A stretch of 64,000 bases of DNA from CAWHMN01 sp051001135 (GCA_051001135.1 JBPCNO010000069.1:37753-101752); one strand, 5' to 3'. Counted from the first letter of the stretch, positions 49,682 through 59,522 are shown. The notes: generated by a model from the sequence alone, not told the origin. Made by a program: numbers and translations.

Positions 49682-51766
49682 CTACCAGATGCGCACGCGT
49701 TCCGGCGGGGTGAGATATAACGTCTCGTCCGGCTTAACGGGGAAGGCTCCGTACCATGCGTCTATGTTGCGGACGGTGTCTGCGCGGTACTGCGCCGGTG
49801 CGTGCGGGTCTGTCATTACCTGCTGGCGCAGCGCAGCGTCCCGCGTCTTCGATCCCCAGTTTTGCCCGAAGGCGATAAAGAACTGCTGATCGCCGGAGAA
49901 ACCGTCCTGAACCGGGGCGGTCGTCCCTTTCAGTGAGGCGCGATAGCCGTCATAGGCCGCGGAGATTCCGGCTACATCCGCGATATTCTCCCCCAAGGTC
50001 TGTCTTCCGTTGACGGCGAGATCCGGGAACGGCTTGTAGGTGTCATACTGCGCAGCCAGCTTTGCAGTAGCAGTCTCGAAGTGTGCCAGGTCGGCCGATG
50101 TCCACCAGTTACGCACCCGTCCCTCGGAGTCGAAGGCGCTGCCCTCGGTATCGAATGTGTGGCTGATCTCATGTCCGATGACCGAGCCAATAGCGCCATA
50201 GTTCGCAGCCGCGGGAGCCTTCGGATCGAAGAACGGCGGTTGCAGGATGGCGGCCGGAAAATTCAGCGCATTCTGCAGTGGCAGGTTTACGGCGTTGACT
50301 GTCTGCGGCGTCATCGACCATTCTTTGCGATCGACCGCACTGCCCAGGCGGCCAACGTTCCAGTGATAGTGAAACAGACTGCCTCGCCACACATTGCCGA
50401 ACAGGTCGTCGGCCTTCACCTCATAGGCCGAGTAGTCGTGCCAGGTCTCCGGATAGCCGATACCTACGTACAGGGTGGAGAGCTTCGCCTCCGCCTCGGC
50501 TTTGGTCGCGGGCGCCATCCAGGGAAGCGCCTTGATCCGCTGCTGAAAGGCCGCGATGATGTTCGCCACCATGGCCTGCGCTTCGGCCTTGTCCTCGGGC
50601 GGAAAGTAGCGCTGCGCGTATAGCTTGCCCACGTCATCGCCCAGCAGACCGTTGACAAGCGTAACGCCGCGCTGCCAACGCGGTCGCTGCTCTGGGGTGC
50701 CGGAGAGGGTCCGGCCATAGAAGTCGAAGTGCTCTTCAGCCAGTGCTTTGGGCAACACGGCGGCATACGCATCGATGAGATGGAGGGTGAGCCAGTCCTT
50801 CCATATGTCCAGCGGGGTGGAAGCCACCAGCGCAGACTCGCCTGTAAGAGCACTGGGCTGCCACACGATAAAGCTGGACTGGCTGGAAAGGCCGGCGCCA
50901 CCGAAGTATTCTGCCCAGTTCAGTCCCGGCGCTTTGGCGGAAAAGTCCCCCTGTTTCCAGGTATTGTTGGCTTTGTGAATGTCCTCATTCTCGGCCAGGG
51001 TGAGATGCGTTTGCGCGATGGCATGCTCCAGATCGACAATGCGCGTTGCCCGGGCGTCGGCGTCGGTCACTCCGGCGAGCTTGAGCGTGGTCGCGACGTG
51101 CGCCTGGTATTTGCTGCGGATCGCCTGCATATCGGCGTTGTTCGAGAGATAGTACTCGCGATCGGGTAGCCCGAGGCCGCCTTGCAGCAGATAAGCGCCG
51201 TAGTGCTGAGAATCGCTGAAGCCTGGCGCAACCCACAGCCCAAACAGGTTAGGTGTGTGGAAGTTGGTGTTGTTCAACGCGTCCACATCGGCGCGGAGGC
51301 TCTCGCCCAGGGCGCGAGCCAGCTCCCGCTTGTCGCGGATGGCGGCGATTGCCTGGAGATGCGAACGCAGCGGAGCGAGGCCCTTCGACTCGATGGCGGC
51401 TTCGTTCATGTAGGAGCCGTAAATGTCGGCGATCTTGCGCGTGCTGGAGCCAGCGGGCGCGTTGGCCTTCCCCGCATCTTCCAGAAGCGCGAGGGTACGT
51501 TTGTTGCTCAGATCAGCCAGGCCGGTGAAGACGCCAATGCTTCCACGGTCTGGCGGAATCACGGTGCGCTTGATCCAGGCCCCGTTGGCATATTCGTAGA
51601 AATTATCGCCCGGAGCGACGGATCGATCCATGTTGGCGATCGAGATGCCGTGGGTCTCCTGTGGCGAGGCGCTCTGCGCCTGCAGGGCCGCGGGCGCGAG
51701 GGTCAAGACGGCGCATGCCGCCATGAGCGCAAGAGCCCGGTTCCGGAAGGTGCGTGTGGATCTCAT
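49682..51766 (-). CDS. M13-family metallopeptidase (neprilysin-like)
   Basis: The 694-residue secreted zinc peptidase has a signal peptide (RALALMAACAVLTLAPAALQAQ), the family N-terminal DRSVAPGDNFYEYANGAWI, zinc site GHEISHTFD, the NWWTSAD segment, ENIADVAGISAAYDGY (third zinc ligand), and the C-terminal YRADTVRNIDAWYGAFPVKP...PPERVRIW. All catalytic motifs are intact. It degrades short peptides in the periplasm or outside. ATG 51766 is used; the longer frame to 51898 is Arg/Ala-rich and lacks support. Confidence 0.93.
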   Translation of the reverse strand: MRSTRTFRNRALALMAACAVLTLAPAALQAQSASPQETHGISIANMDRSVAPGDNFYEYANGAWIKRTVIPPDRGSIGVFTGLADLSNKRTLALLEDAGKANAPAGSSTRKIADIYGSYMNEAAIESKGLAPLRSHLQAIAAIRDKRELARALGESLRADVDALNNTNFHTPNLFGLWVAPGFSDSQHYGAYLLQGGLGLPDREYYLSNNADMQAIRSKYQAHVATTLKLAGVTDADARATRIVDLEHAIAQTHLTLAENEDIHKANNTWKQGDFSAKAPGLNWAEYFGGAGLSSQSSFIVWQPSALTGESALVASTPLDIWKDWLTLHLIDAYAAVLPKALAEEHFDFYGRTLSGTPEQRPRWQRGVTLVNGLLGDDVGKLYAQRYFPPEDKAEAQAMVANIIAAFQQRIKALPWMAPATKAEAEAKLSTLYVGIGYPETWHDYSAYEVKADDLFGNVWRGSLFHYHWNVGRLGSAVDRKEWSMTPQTVNAVNLPLQNALNFPAAILQPPFFDPKAPAAANYGAIGSVIGHEISHTFDTEGSAFDSEGRVRNWWTSADLAHFETATAKLAAQYDTYKPFPDLAVNGRQTLGENIADVAGISAAYDGYRASLKGTTAPVQDGFSGDQQFFIAFGQNWGSKTRDAALRQQVMTDPHAPAQYRADTVRNIDAWYGAFPVKPDETLYLTPPERVRIW

Positions 51767-51956
51767 AGCGAGCACTCCAAAGCCCCTGCGGCTTCCGAAC
51801 GCAGCGGCGGCGTATTGGGGAGAACAACCGAAGAGAGTAGCACGCCCCGCTCCATCTATGGCGGATGGGCGACACAGATGGCGGACGAGGGAGTTCAAAC
51901 AGGATTGCGTTGTGGCGAGTCACGCAGAGTTTATCGGGGGGTCTGGATCGCGGGAG

Positions 51957-51988
51957 TTCAGGAGCATTCAAACTCGAATGCTCCTGAA
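51957..51988 (-). terminator. Strong hairpin after the first beta-helix gene
   Basis: A perfect 13-bp inverted repeat, TTCAGGAGCATTC (51957-51969) and GAATGCTCCTGAA (51976-51988), with a 6-nt loop, lies 24 nt past the minus-strand stop at 52012. No T tract follows, so it may be a transcript-stabilising structure or a Rho-assisted terminator. Confidence 0.6.
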
Positions 51989-52011
51989 TCCTTTGAACTG
52001 CGACGGTGCGA

Positions 52012-53958
52012 TTAGTTGTTGAACGCTACGTTCACGTTAACCGTGTGAACAAGATTGCCGGAGCGGGCAAAGATGACCACAGGGACCGTGCCTTGATGCG
52101 CCTTTGCGCTGAGCGTGAGCGAGGTTTGCGCCCCGGCAATGCTCGTTGCGGCCGGGATACCGGCTGTTCCGAAGGCAGCTTGCACCGCGGACGGCAGACC
52201 GGCGACACTCAGACTTACAGGCTGGCGCAGGTTGTAATTGTTGATGTGCAGCTTGATGGTTGCGATCCCCTTGGTGGCGGTATAGCTCGCTGCATCAACC
52301 TGCACCGCAAAGTCGCCCTGCGACGGAATCGGGGCGTTGCAGCCGCTGGGAATAGGAGCCGGCTTCCACTCAGACGCCAGTTCCTGCCCAGTGAGCCCCT
52401 GCCATCCGCTGAGGGTGAGTCTGCCTCTCGGCGTGATGAAACTCTTTGCGTTCAGAGGGTCGAAGTACCGGTTTCCGTTGGCCTGGAAGCTATCCGCAAA
52501 TGGCGCCCAGTCGCTTCCAGTCAAGTAGGTATCGAATACCTCTTGATTACTCGCGACATCGATAAAGGCATTTCCCTTCAAGCTGATCTTCTGTGAGATG
52601 ACGTTGTGGTACGCGCCCGTCTCATAGTCGTTGAAATGCCTGCCACCCTGCTTGCCTTCCAGGTAGAATGCCGGTTTCATGTGCCGGTCGTTGCCGCCAT
52701 TTCCATAAAGCGTGTTCTGATTGAACGCTATCTGCTCGGAGTTAATCAGATTGATTCCCGTCTGTCCATAACACAGTGTGCTGTTCGCGATGGAGATAGG
52801 ACCGTAGTTCAACTCCACTTGCAAATTCGTGACGTAGTTGCCGGAGAGCGTGGCGCCATCCACCGTGATGTCCCGGTTATCTGTATCGAACCACAATCCT
52901 TGGCCGATGTTGTTATACGAGAAATGATTCTTCACGGTGTTGCCGTGGCTGGTGAAGAACTTGAAACCGCCCATGCCCCAGTCGTAGAAGGCAGCCTGCG
53001 CGCCGCGCCAGTTGTTGTAGTCAGTCTCGTTGAACTGAAAGAGGCCGTTCCTGGATCGCGTGGCGTTCATGCCCACCCCGCCGTTATGGTTGGCGACGGA
53101 GTTTTGAATCGTCACATTGTTCGTGCCGCCGACGTGAATACCACCGAAGTTGTTCCAGTTTGCCTGGACCGAATCGATCAGAATGTTGCTGCCCCCGTTC
53201 ACGTTGAGGCTGTTGTCATCGAATACAGAGACAGCATGCTCAAGCATCAGACCGCGAATCACGACGTTGTTGCGGCTTTGGACAACCACCGTATGCGGAC
53301 GAACGCCCACCTCGACTAACGCTGTCCTCATGTCGATACCATCCGGCGGGAAGACTTCGAGCTGCTGAGCGGAATCGTTGGCGTAGAACGTTCCGGGCTG
53401 AAGCTGTGAGGCCCCCAGGACCTGTGTCAGAGGTTGGCCATTCACGAAGACAAGCTCTTTGCGGAACATGATGGGATGGATGCTGCCAAGTTTCCAGGAG
53501 CTGGGTGGCGTGTAGCGGCCAATACCGGCGAAGGAATGAAGATAAATCTTTCCTGCCGCCTGCCAGTTCTGGTACACGTCGGAGCCACTGATGGTGACCG
53601 TCCCGGGATGTGCTGCCTCGATCGTCAGGGTCGGGTTATATCGGGCCCACCCCACCGACACCTGTTCCCGATAGGTGCCAGGCTCCACCCTCACGCGCAC
53701 GCCGATGTTCTGTGCGGCATAGCTGTTGGCCAACCTGACAGCCGCGCCGATACTCCTGACAGGCCTATTGGTGCCCGGGTTCGCATCATTGCCCTGAAGC
53801 GCATCCACGTAGATGTAGGTTTTTTGATTCTCGATGACCTTGGCCTGTCCTAATGCGAGCGATCCGGACAGGCTCAATCCAGCGCAAGCGACAGCGGCAC
53901 CTGAACGGGCGACGTTGCGCAGAAAACAAAGCACTTGTTTCTGGCCGTAATAGTGCAT
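52012..53958 (-). CDS. Secreted right-handed beta-helix protein, paralogue 1
   Basis: The 648-residue protein has a signal peptide (about 18-38) then YIYVDALQGNDANPGTNRPV, the start common to pectate-lyase-like beta-helix proteins. The solenoid includes NILIDSVQANWNNFGG, NVTIQNSVANHNGG, DYNNWRGAQAAFYDWGMGG, GLWFDTDN, NLQVELNYGPI, NSTLCYGQTG and FYLEGKQGGRHFNDYETG. A C-terminal Ig-like domain follows (about 570-648). No lyase catalytic residues can be assigned by eye. Likely binds or cleaves a polysaccharide. GGAG lies 5-6 nt upstream of the ATG. Two paralogues lie alongside. Confidence 0.85.
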   Translation of the reverse strand: MHYYGQKQVLCFLRNVARSGAAVACAGLSLSGSLALGQAKVIENQKTYIYVDALQGNDANPGTNRPVRSIGAAVRLANSYAAQNIGVRVRVEPGTYREQVSVGWARYNPTLTIEAAHPGTVTISGSDVYQNWQAAGKIYLHSFAGIGRYTPPSSWKLGSIHPIMFRKELVFVNGQPLTQVLGASQLQPGTFYANDSAQQLEVFPPDGIDMRTALVEVGVRPHTVVVQSRNNVVIRGLMLEHAVSVFDDNSLNVNGGSNILIDSVQANWNNFGGIHVGGTNNVTIQNSVANHNGGVGMNATRSRNGLFQFNETDYNNWRGAQAAFYDWGMGGFKFFTSHGNTVKNHFSYNNIGQGLWFDTDNRDITVDGATLSGNYVTNLQVELNYGPISIANSTLCYGQTGINLINSEQIAFNQNTLYGNGGNDRHMKPAFYLEGKQGGRHFNDYETGAYHNVISQKISLKGNAFIDVASNQEVFDTYLTGSDWAPFADSFQANGNRYFDPLNAKSFITPRGRLTLSGWQGLTGQELASEWKPAPIPSGCNAPIPSQGDFAVQVDAASYTATKGIATIKLHINNYNLRQPVSLSVAGLPSAVQAAFGTAGIPAATSIAGAQTSLTLSAKAHQGTVPVVIFARSGNLVHTVNVNVAFNN

Positions 53959-54144
53959 GCGTGCTCCTAAAAGTTTGGAATAAAGCAGATTGGACAGGTA
54001 TTCAGCGAATATCAGGAAAACCGCGGGATGCAGCGTGTCTTTGTTTTTATGTGAGGTGTCCCCCTAAATTAAAAGCTGCGGGGCGAGCAAGGAAGGCCTA
54101 CAAAGTAGTACACCCATCCCCTGAATGGGGAATCCTTTGCCTAC

Positions 54145-54185
54145 AAGCACCGCCTAGTGTCACGGCCTGAGACTAGACAGTGCTT
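54145..54185. other. Interrupted long hairpin
   Basis: AAGCAC-CGC-CTAGT (54145-54158) pairs with ACTAG-ACA-GTGCTT (54172-54185) around a 13-nt loop: 6 bp, a symmetric 3-nt internal loop, 5 bp. The symmetry of the interruption on both arms suggests a real structure. Confidence 0.5.
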
Positions 54186-54540
54186 CTATGAGTTGGCTAT
54201 GCGCCTACTTACACATATTCGCGGCTTTATCTTTTGGATAAGCATTTCCGGCGCGTGCAGTCCTCTGTTCGTCACCTAGGCTGCTGGCGCGCGAAGGCGC
54301 ACCCGGGTCACCCGGGTGCAAGACGCACTTGCCTGGTTAGCATGGGGAGGGTTTTGCTGGTAGACGCCGCGGCGGGGCGCAGTATCGAGCGCCAAGCCAT
54401 TTATTCTTGCGGCTTGTGGCATCGGGAGAACACGCGTCCTATGTTTCGGACCGTATCTCAACCTGGATCCCGCCTCGGAATATCTCTGAACCACTATTGT
54501 GGCGACCGGTCATCAATGCATGCAGCTAAGACGGTGTGAG

Positions 54541-54577
54541 ACTAGAAAATAACCTAGGGCGCTCCATGCGCCCTAGG
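54541..54577 (-). terminator. Intrinsic terminator of beta-helix gene 2
   Basis: A perfect 10-bp stem CCTAGGGCGC (54553-54562) / GCGCCCTAGG (54568-54577) with a 5-nt loop is followed, on the minus strand, by TTATTTTCT. It sits 16 nt after the stop of the gene ending at 54593. Confidence 0.8.
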
Positions 54578-54592
54578 CCAACATCCATGACA

Positions 54593-56500
54593 CTACGACC
54601 CGGGATTAATTGCGACATTGACGGTGACAGTGTGCAACTGCCCCCCACTTCGTGCATAGACCGTCAAAGGTACTATTTGGGAGGCGGCCTTCGGAGAGGC
54701 CTTCACTGTGATGGTTGGGTGCCCGCCGGTTGTGACCGACCCGCCGATTGATGCGGTGACGCCGCTCGGGAGATCACCGGTCTTCAGGCTTACCGTACTT
54801 GTTCCCAAGGGTTTAACCGTCAGGCCGATCGTCGCTTGTCCTCGGGATGTCGCGTAGCTCTTTCCTTCGGCTGAAAGATGGAAATCAGCCACGCTGGGAG
54901 CGGGCACGGCACAGATCTTGGCAACGGTGGAGGGCGCAGACCACACCGAAGCTGAGTCCTGCCCCGTCGCGCCTCTCCAGCCCGCGAGATCCATATGCTT
55001 GCCTGGCATAGCGAAGGCGGCCGGTGTAGCGGCGTCATACCAACTGTTATTGTTGGAGCGCAGGGTGCTGGCAAACGGGGTCCAGTCGCTCCCCATCATA
55101 TACGTACCAAAGACGTACTGACGGGACCCGGCGTCTTCGAATACATTGTTGCTGAACGAGACATTGGAAGAGATCACGTTGTAGTACTGGCCCGTCTCCC
55201 AGTCGTTGAAGTGACGCCCGCCTTGCTTCCCTTCCAGATAGAACTGCGGTTGGGTATGTACGGTGGAACCCCCATTCCCGTACAGCGTGTTTCCAGTGAG
55301 TGTCAGATAGGTTGAATTGATCAGGTTCACGCCTACGTCCCCATAGCAGAGCGTACTGTTCGCCACAGACACCGGGCCAATATTCAGCTCAACCTGCAAA
55401 TTCGCCACCTTATTGCCAATAAGTGTGGCGTTCTGGACGGTAATGTTCTTGTTATCGGTGTCAAACCAGAGGCCCTGGGCCTGATTATCGTAAGCGAAAT
55501 ACTGCGTCACGGTCGCGCCGTGCGTCATCATGAACTTGAAGCCGCCCATGCCATAGTCATACATGTTACCCATGGCTCCACGCCAGTTGTTATAGTCGCT
55601 CTCTACAAATTGGACGAGGACGTTCTTATTTTTCCAGCTTTGCAGGCCATTGCCGCCGTTATGCGCTGCAACTGAGTTTTGAAGTGTGAGATTGCTGCTG
55701 CCATGGAACCCAAAACCGCCGAAATTGTTCCATTCGAAATCGGAGCTGTCGATCAGGACGTTGCTGCTGCTGTTGACATTCACACTGTCATCGTTGATGC
55801 AAGGGGCGCCGTGGCGAAACACAAGACCTCGAATCACCAGATTGGGCACGGAGTCGACGTCCATAGTATGAACGCGGGCACTTACTTCAACGGTAGACTG
55901 GTTGGGATCAGCCCCATTTGCCTGCCAGATATAAACCTGTTTCCTGCCGGTATCCACATAGAATGTTCCCGCCTGCATGGCCCAGCGCGACAGTACCTGG
56001 GTCAGGAGAGCTCCGTTGATAAAGACCATCTCCTGCCGAAGAGCGATGGATGTGGTGCCCGACGGCAGACCACTGGGCGTGGAGCAGCCAAACTGATATG
56101 GCCATGAGTGGCTGTAGACACCGCTACCGCTGCCGGCCCATCCAGTCATGACGTCCGAGCCGGCAATAATTGCAGTCCCCGTCTGCGTCGCCTGAAAGGT
56201 GACAGGAGCGCCCGTCCGCCCGCGGGGAGTCACTTTCACATACTCCCGGTAGATACCCGGATTGATCATGACGCGCGTGCCAATGCCCTGTGCGACATTA
56301 GCCATCGCCTTCTGCTCCCCCGCGCTCACCGTCTTGAGCGGTTGAGATACGGTTCCCGGATTTGAATCCGAACCCTGACTGGCGTCCACATAAATAGAGG
56401 CTGGCTCGTTCTCTGATACGTTCGCCTGTGCGGACGAACTCCGTGCTGTTACCGCAGTTGCCGCTACAAAGAGTACGGCGATACCGATCCTGGTCTTCAT
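54593..56500 (-). CDS. Secreted right-handed beta-helix protein, paralogue 2
   Basis: The 635-residue protein has a signal peptide (RIGIAVLFVAATAVTARSSSAQ) and then ASIYVDASQGSDSNPGT. It shares nearly all blocks with its neighbours: DYNNWRGAMGNMYDYGMGG, GLWFDTDNKNITV, NLQVELNIGPVSVAN, STLCYGDVGVNLINS, FYLEGKQGGRHFNDWETG and MMGSDWTPFASTL, ending in an Ig-like domain. ATG 56500 has GGGAG 5 nt upstream; the frame is open to 56602 but that part is Arg-rich. An intrinsic terminator follows. Confidence 0.87.
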   Translation of the reverse strand: MKTRIGIAVLFVAATAVTARSSSAQANVSENEPASIYVDASQGSDSNPGTVSQPLKTVSAGEQKAMANVAQGIGTRVMINPGIYREYVKVTPRGRTGAPVTFQATQTGTAIIAGSDVMTGWAGSGSGVYSHSWPYQFGCSTPSGLPSGTTSIALRQEMVFINGALLTQVLSRWAMQAGTFYVDTGRKQVYIWQANGADPNQSTVEVSARVHTMDVDSVPNLVIRGLVFRHGAPCINDDSVNVNSSSNVLIDSSDFEWNNFGGFGFHGSSNLTLQNSVAAHNGGNGLQSWKNKNVLVQFVESDYNNWRGAMGNMYDYGMGGFKFMMTHGATVTQYFAYDNQAQGLWFDTDNKNITVQNATLIGNKVANLQVELNIGPVSVANSTLCYGDVGVNLINSTYLTLTGNTLYGNGGSTVHTQPQFYLEGKQGGRHFNDWETGQYYNVISSNVSFSNNVFEDAGSRQYVFGTYMMGSDWTPFASTLRSNNNSWYDAATPAAFAMPGKHMDLAGWRGATGQDSASVWSAPSTVAKICAVPAPSVADFHLSAEGKSYATSRGQATIGLTVKPLGTSTVSLKTGDLPSGVTASIGGSVTTGGHPTITVKASPKAASQIVPLTVYARSGGQLHTVTVNVAINPGS

Positions 56501-57338
56501 ACTAGCTCCCGATTTCAAGGTTCCAAAGCGAAGTCGTGCTGATATCCGTGGCACCGCCGTCCGTGCGAGTGTCGCGCCACGTCTGCATGTAACATTTTCC
56601 ATTTGCAGGTAGTACTTACACGCCTACCAAGACATGCCTCGGCGCGAGATCCCCTTTCGGGGTCATAGACGCGAATGCGCGTCCTTCGCCTAGAGGGCCG
56701 GTCTGCACCCTATCTCGGAAGCAGCGTTTCCATCCTGATCGGAAAGATGAATAACTGGATAGCAGAGGATTTTGGAGAATCCAAGGTAATTCAGCAGCGT
56801 TCTAGCCGAATAATTGCAGATCGCGACTCACTGCATCTCTGCTGGAACAAAATGCGAGCACAACTGCCGCATTCTTACCTCAGCATGTAATTCTGTCGTA
56901 TCTTCCACAGCATCTACAAACGTTGTAGATGAACTGAGTTGCCCTACACGGGAGTGGCAAATAATTGATCTCAACGGTTGTGCCTGTTAGAGCGCGCCGC
57001 TCTATAGACCTAGAACTACAACTAAAGGGGCATCTCGCCGCCCGCTCTTGCTGGGTCCCGAGTTACATCAAGCTACATAACGCCTGAGTGGCCCGCCAGC
57101 TCTAGGTTTTGAATGGGAAGCATGGATTGACTCGCGCTCTCGGCACTCATCCGCGGGCAGTAATCAACCATATGGTGTATTGATGTCACACCTTCCAGCG
57201 ATGCCGGGTTGCGACAGTAACACGTATTCTGCGCATAAGTCATCCAGGCCAATCAATCGAAACGACAGGTGTGCTGTCTGCACCCAGCCCTCTGAGGCAG
57301 GGCGGTCACGCGCCGTCATCTGCCCGCAGGAGGAGTCC
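56501..57338. other. Long divergent regulatory interval between beta-helix genes 2 and 3
   Basis: About 840 bp with no convincing gene; a 71-codon plus-strand frame at 56675-56890 is unsupported. The middle is AT-richer than flanks and contains the perfect dyad at 56911-56931. The size suggests long 5' leaders or complex control of the divergent genes. Confidence 0.5.
56911..56931. promoter_or_regulatory. Perfect 9-bp dyad, candidate operator
   Basis: CATCTACAA (56911-56919), centre ACG, TTGTAGATG (56923-56931). A 21-bp dyad with AT-rich half-sites in the divergent interval is typical of a dimeric repressor site. The regulator is unknown; no regulator gene is adjacent. Confidence 0.5.
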
Positions 57339-59522
57339 GTGGATCTAAGTACATACCAGAAGGCTGCCTATCATGTGAGTAAGGGACTGATCTACGCCGC
57401 GCTCGTTGCTGGCTCCGCCGTAACGCTCTACGGCGTGCCGGCCTTGGCGCAGGCGAACGTTGTCGAGAATGAACCTGCCACCATCTATGTGGACGCAACT
57501 GCAGGGTCCGACAGCAATCCCGGAACTCAAGCCCTACCGTTAAAGACAGTCAGCGCGGGCACGTCCTTTGCGGTGCGCAACAATGTACAAGGCATCGGCA
57601 CGAAGGTCATTGTCAATCCCGGCGTCTATCGCGAATACGTGAATGTGGTGGCAAATTACCGCGGCACGTCTGCGCCGATCACGATTCAAGCGGCCCAGTT
57701 CGGTACGGCGATCGTCGCAGGCTCTGACGTCTTTACAAACTGGTATCAAGGCACGAACAACAGTGCGATCTATACCCACTCGTGGACATATGGATTCGGG
57801 AACTGCCCTATTTCGAGCGGGTACCCGCAGACAATGAAACCCATTCTCCGGCGACGAGAGATGGTCTTTGTAAACGGCATACCCCTGACGCAGGTGATGG
57901 CCCTCTCTCAGATGCTTGCCGGTACCTTCTACGTGGACGAGACTTCGCAGCAGATTCAGATCTGGCCGCGGCCGGGCACCGACATGAACACGGCGTTGGT
58001 GGAGGTTGCGGTTCGGTCGGACACTTTCAACATTAGTCGTCAGGGCAACATCGTTGTGCGCGGGATGACCTTCGAGCATGCGGCCTCCTGTATCGACAAG
58101 AGCGGGGTTAACGTCAACAGCGCCAATAATGTACTGATCGATTCCATTCAGGCAAATTGGAATAATCAAGGAGGATTTCACGTCTCCAGCAGCACGAACG
58201 TGACTGTACAGAACTCTGCCGCGAGCCACAACGGATCGAATGGGTTTGGCGGATACCGCAGCAAGCAGGTGCTCTTTCAGTTCGATGAAGCTGATTACAA
58301 CAATTGGCGCGGAGCGCAAGCTGCCTTCTATGACTACTACATGGGCGGGATGAAATTCTTCAACATGCACGGTGCGACAGTCGATCAGTTCTTTGCCTAC
58401 AACAATCAGGGACAGGGATTATGGTTCGATACAGACAACCGGCAGATCGTGGCGCAAGGCAGCTTTCTCTCGGGTAACTGGGTGGCGAATCTTCAGGTAG
58501 AGCTGAACGCAGGTCCCATCGCAGTTCTCAACAACACACTCTGTTACGGCCAGGTGGGCGTGAATCTCGTCAACGCCTCCAACATAACGTTCTCGGGAAA
58601 TACCTTCTACAACAACGGCGGATCGACCGCACATATGACCCCACAGTTTTATCTGGAAGGGAAGGCCGGAGGCCGCAACTTCACTGACTACGAGACGGGC
58701 GTATTTTATAACGTCATTTCGTCCAACATCACTTTGAATAACAATGTGTTTGAGAACGGCGGGCTATATCAACAGGTCTTTGCGACCTATCAGGTAGGAA
58801 GCGATTGGGCAGCCTTCGTGACTACTTTGAAGTCTAACAACAATCATTGGTTTGACCCCTTCACCGTGAATGGATTCGAGATGAACGGGAAGAAATTCGG
58901 GCTAACTAGCTGGCAGGGCTACACAGGGCAGGACATGGCGTCGACCTGGGGACATACAAACCATATTGGGAAGACGTGTGTGGCGCCGCCAACAGATTTC
59001 CCGGATTTTGCGATGTACTCGGATAACTCCGCTTATGCGGTGAACGGCGGCCAGGCAAACATCAATCTCACGCTGAAGCCTTACATCTCCGCCGTGGCCC
59101 TCACGAAAGGCTTGACCTCTCCGACGGCCTCCGGGTATCCGGTTTCGCTGTCGGTGTCCGGATTACCGTCTGGTTTCAACAGCTCTTTCAGCGCGCCGGC
59201 GGCGTCCCCCGCGGGGTTTGCGTCCAGATTGACAGTGACTGCGCCGGCAGGAACACCGCAGCAGACCATTCCCATCACTGTATTTGCGCAAGGCGCGGGC
59301 CAGGTGCACTCCATTACCCTCGATTTAACCGTTAATGCGGGCACGAACACCGGCAGGATCGTGAAGCAGGGAGGCTTGCTGGAGTCTGAAACAAAGCCGG
59401 TCCTGCCTGCGCCCGTTCATTCCAAGGGTGTAGCCACCATCGGCATCGATGCCGAGGCGGCCATCAGTCACCACGCGCCGCAGTTGCGCGCAGTTGCAGT
59501 TGTCGCCTCAGCCGTCCGGTGA
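57339..59522 (+). CDS. Secreted right-handed beta-helix protein, paralogue 3
   Basis: About 727 residues from GTG 57339, which has AGGAGGAG ending 3 nt upstream; an in-frame ATG at 57180 would add 53 residues with four Cys and no Shine-Dalgarno. Signal peptide (GLIYAALVAGSAVTLYGVPALAQ), then ATIYVDATAGSDSNPGTQ and the shared blocks DYNNWRGAQAAFYDYYMGG, GLWFDTDNRQIV, NLQVELNAGPIAVLNN, TLCYGQVGVNLVN and FYLEGKAGGRNFTDYETG. After the Ig-like domain it has an extra tail of about 60 residues not found in the other two. It is convergent with the polysaccharide operon (1-nt gap). Confidence 0.87.
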   Translation: MDLSTYQKAAYHVSKGLIYAALVAGSAVTLYGVPALAQANVVENEPATIYVDATAGSDSNPGTQALPLKTVSAGTSFAVRNNVQGIGTKVIVNPGVYREYVNVVANYRGTSAPITIQAAQFGTAIVAGSDVFTNWYQGTNNSAIYTHSWTYGFGNCPISSGYPQTMKPILRRREMVFVNGIPLTQVMALSQMLAGTFYVDETSQQIQIWPRPGTDMNTALVEVAVRSDTFNISRQGNIVVRGMTFEHAASCIDKSGVNVNSANNVLIDSIQANWNNQGGFHVSSSTNVTVQNSAASHNGSNGFGGYRSKQVLFQFDEADYNNWRGAQAAFYDYYMGGMKFFNMHGATVDQFFAYNNQGQGLWFDTDNRQIVAQGSFLSGNWVANLQVELNAGPIAVLNNTLCYGQVGVNLVNASNITFSGNTFYNNGGSTAHMTPQFYLEGKAGGRNFTDYETGVFYNVISSNITLNNNVFENGGLYQQVFATYQVGSDWAAFVTTLKSNNNHWFDPFTVNGFEMNGKKFGLTSWQGYTGQDMASTWGHTNHIGKTCVAPPTDFPDFAMYSDNSAYAVNGGQANINLTLKPYISAVALTKGLTSPTASGYPVSLSVSGLPSGFNSSFSAPAASPAGFASRLTVTAPAGTPQQTIPITVFAQGAGQVHSITLDLTVNAGTNTGRIVKQGGLLESETKPVLPAPVHSKGVATIGIDAEAAISHHAPQLRAVAVVASAVR

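Larger units (their letters stand above)
53959..54592. other. 634-bp non-coding region with dyads and a terminator
   Basis: This presumably carries the promoter and leader of beta-helix gene 1 and the terminator of gene 2. It contains a dyad TATTC-AGC-GAATA (53999-54011), a long interrupted hairpin at 54145-54185 and a nested palindrome CACCCGGGT-C-ACCCGGGTG (54300-54318). No small gene is convincing. Confidence 0.5.

Noticed and set aside
54234..54539. 101-codon plus-strand ORF upstream of beta-helix gene 1
   Set aside because: Arg/His/Cys-rich translation without motifs, spanning a palindrome; no Shine-Dalgarno.
56675..56890. 71-codon plus-strand ORF in the beta-helix interval
   Set aside because: No ribosome-binding site, no family features and composition like its non-coding surroundings.
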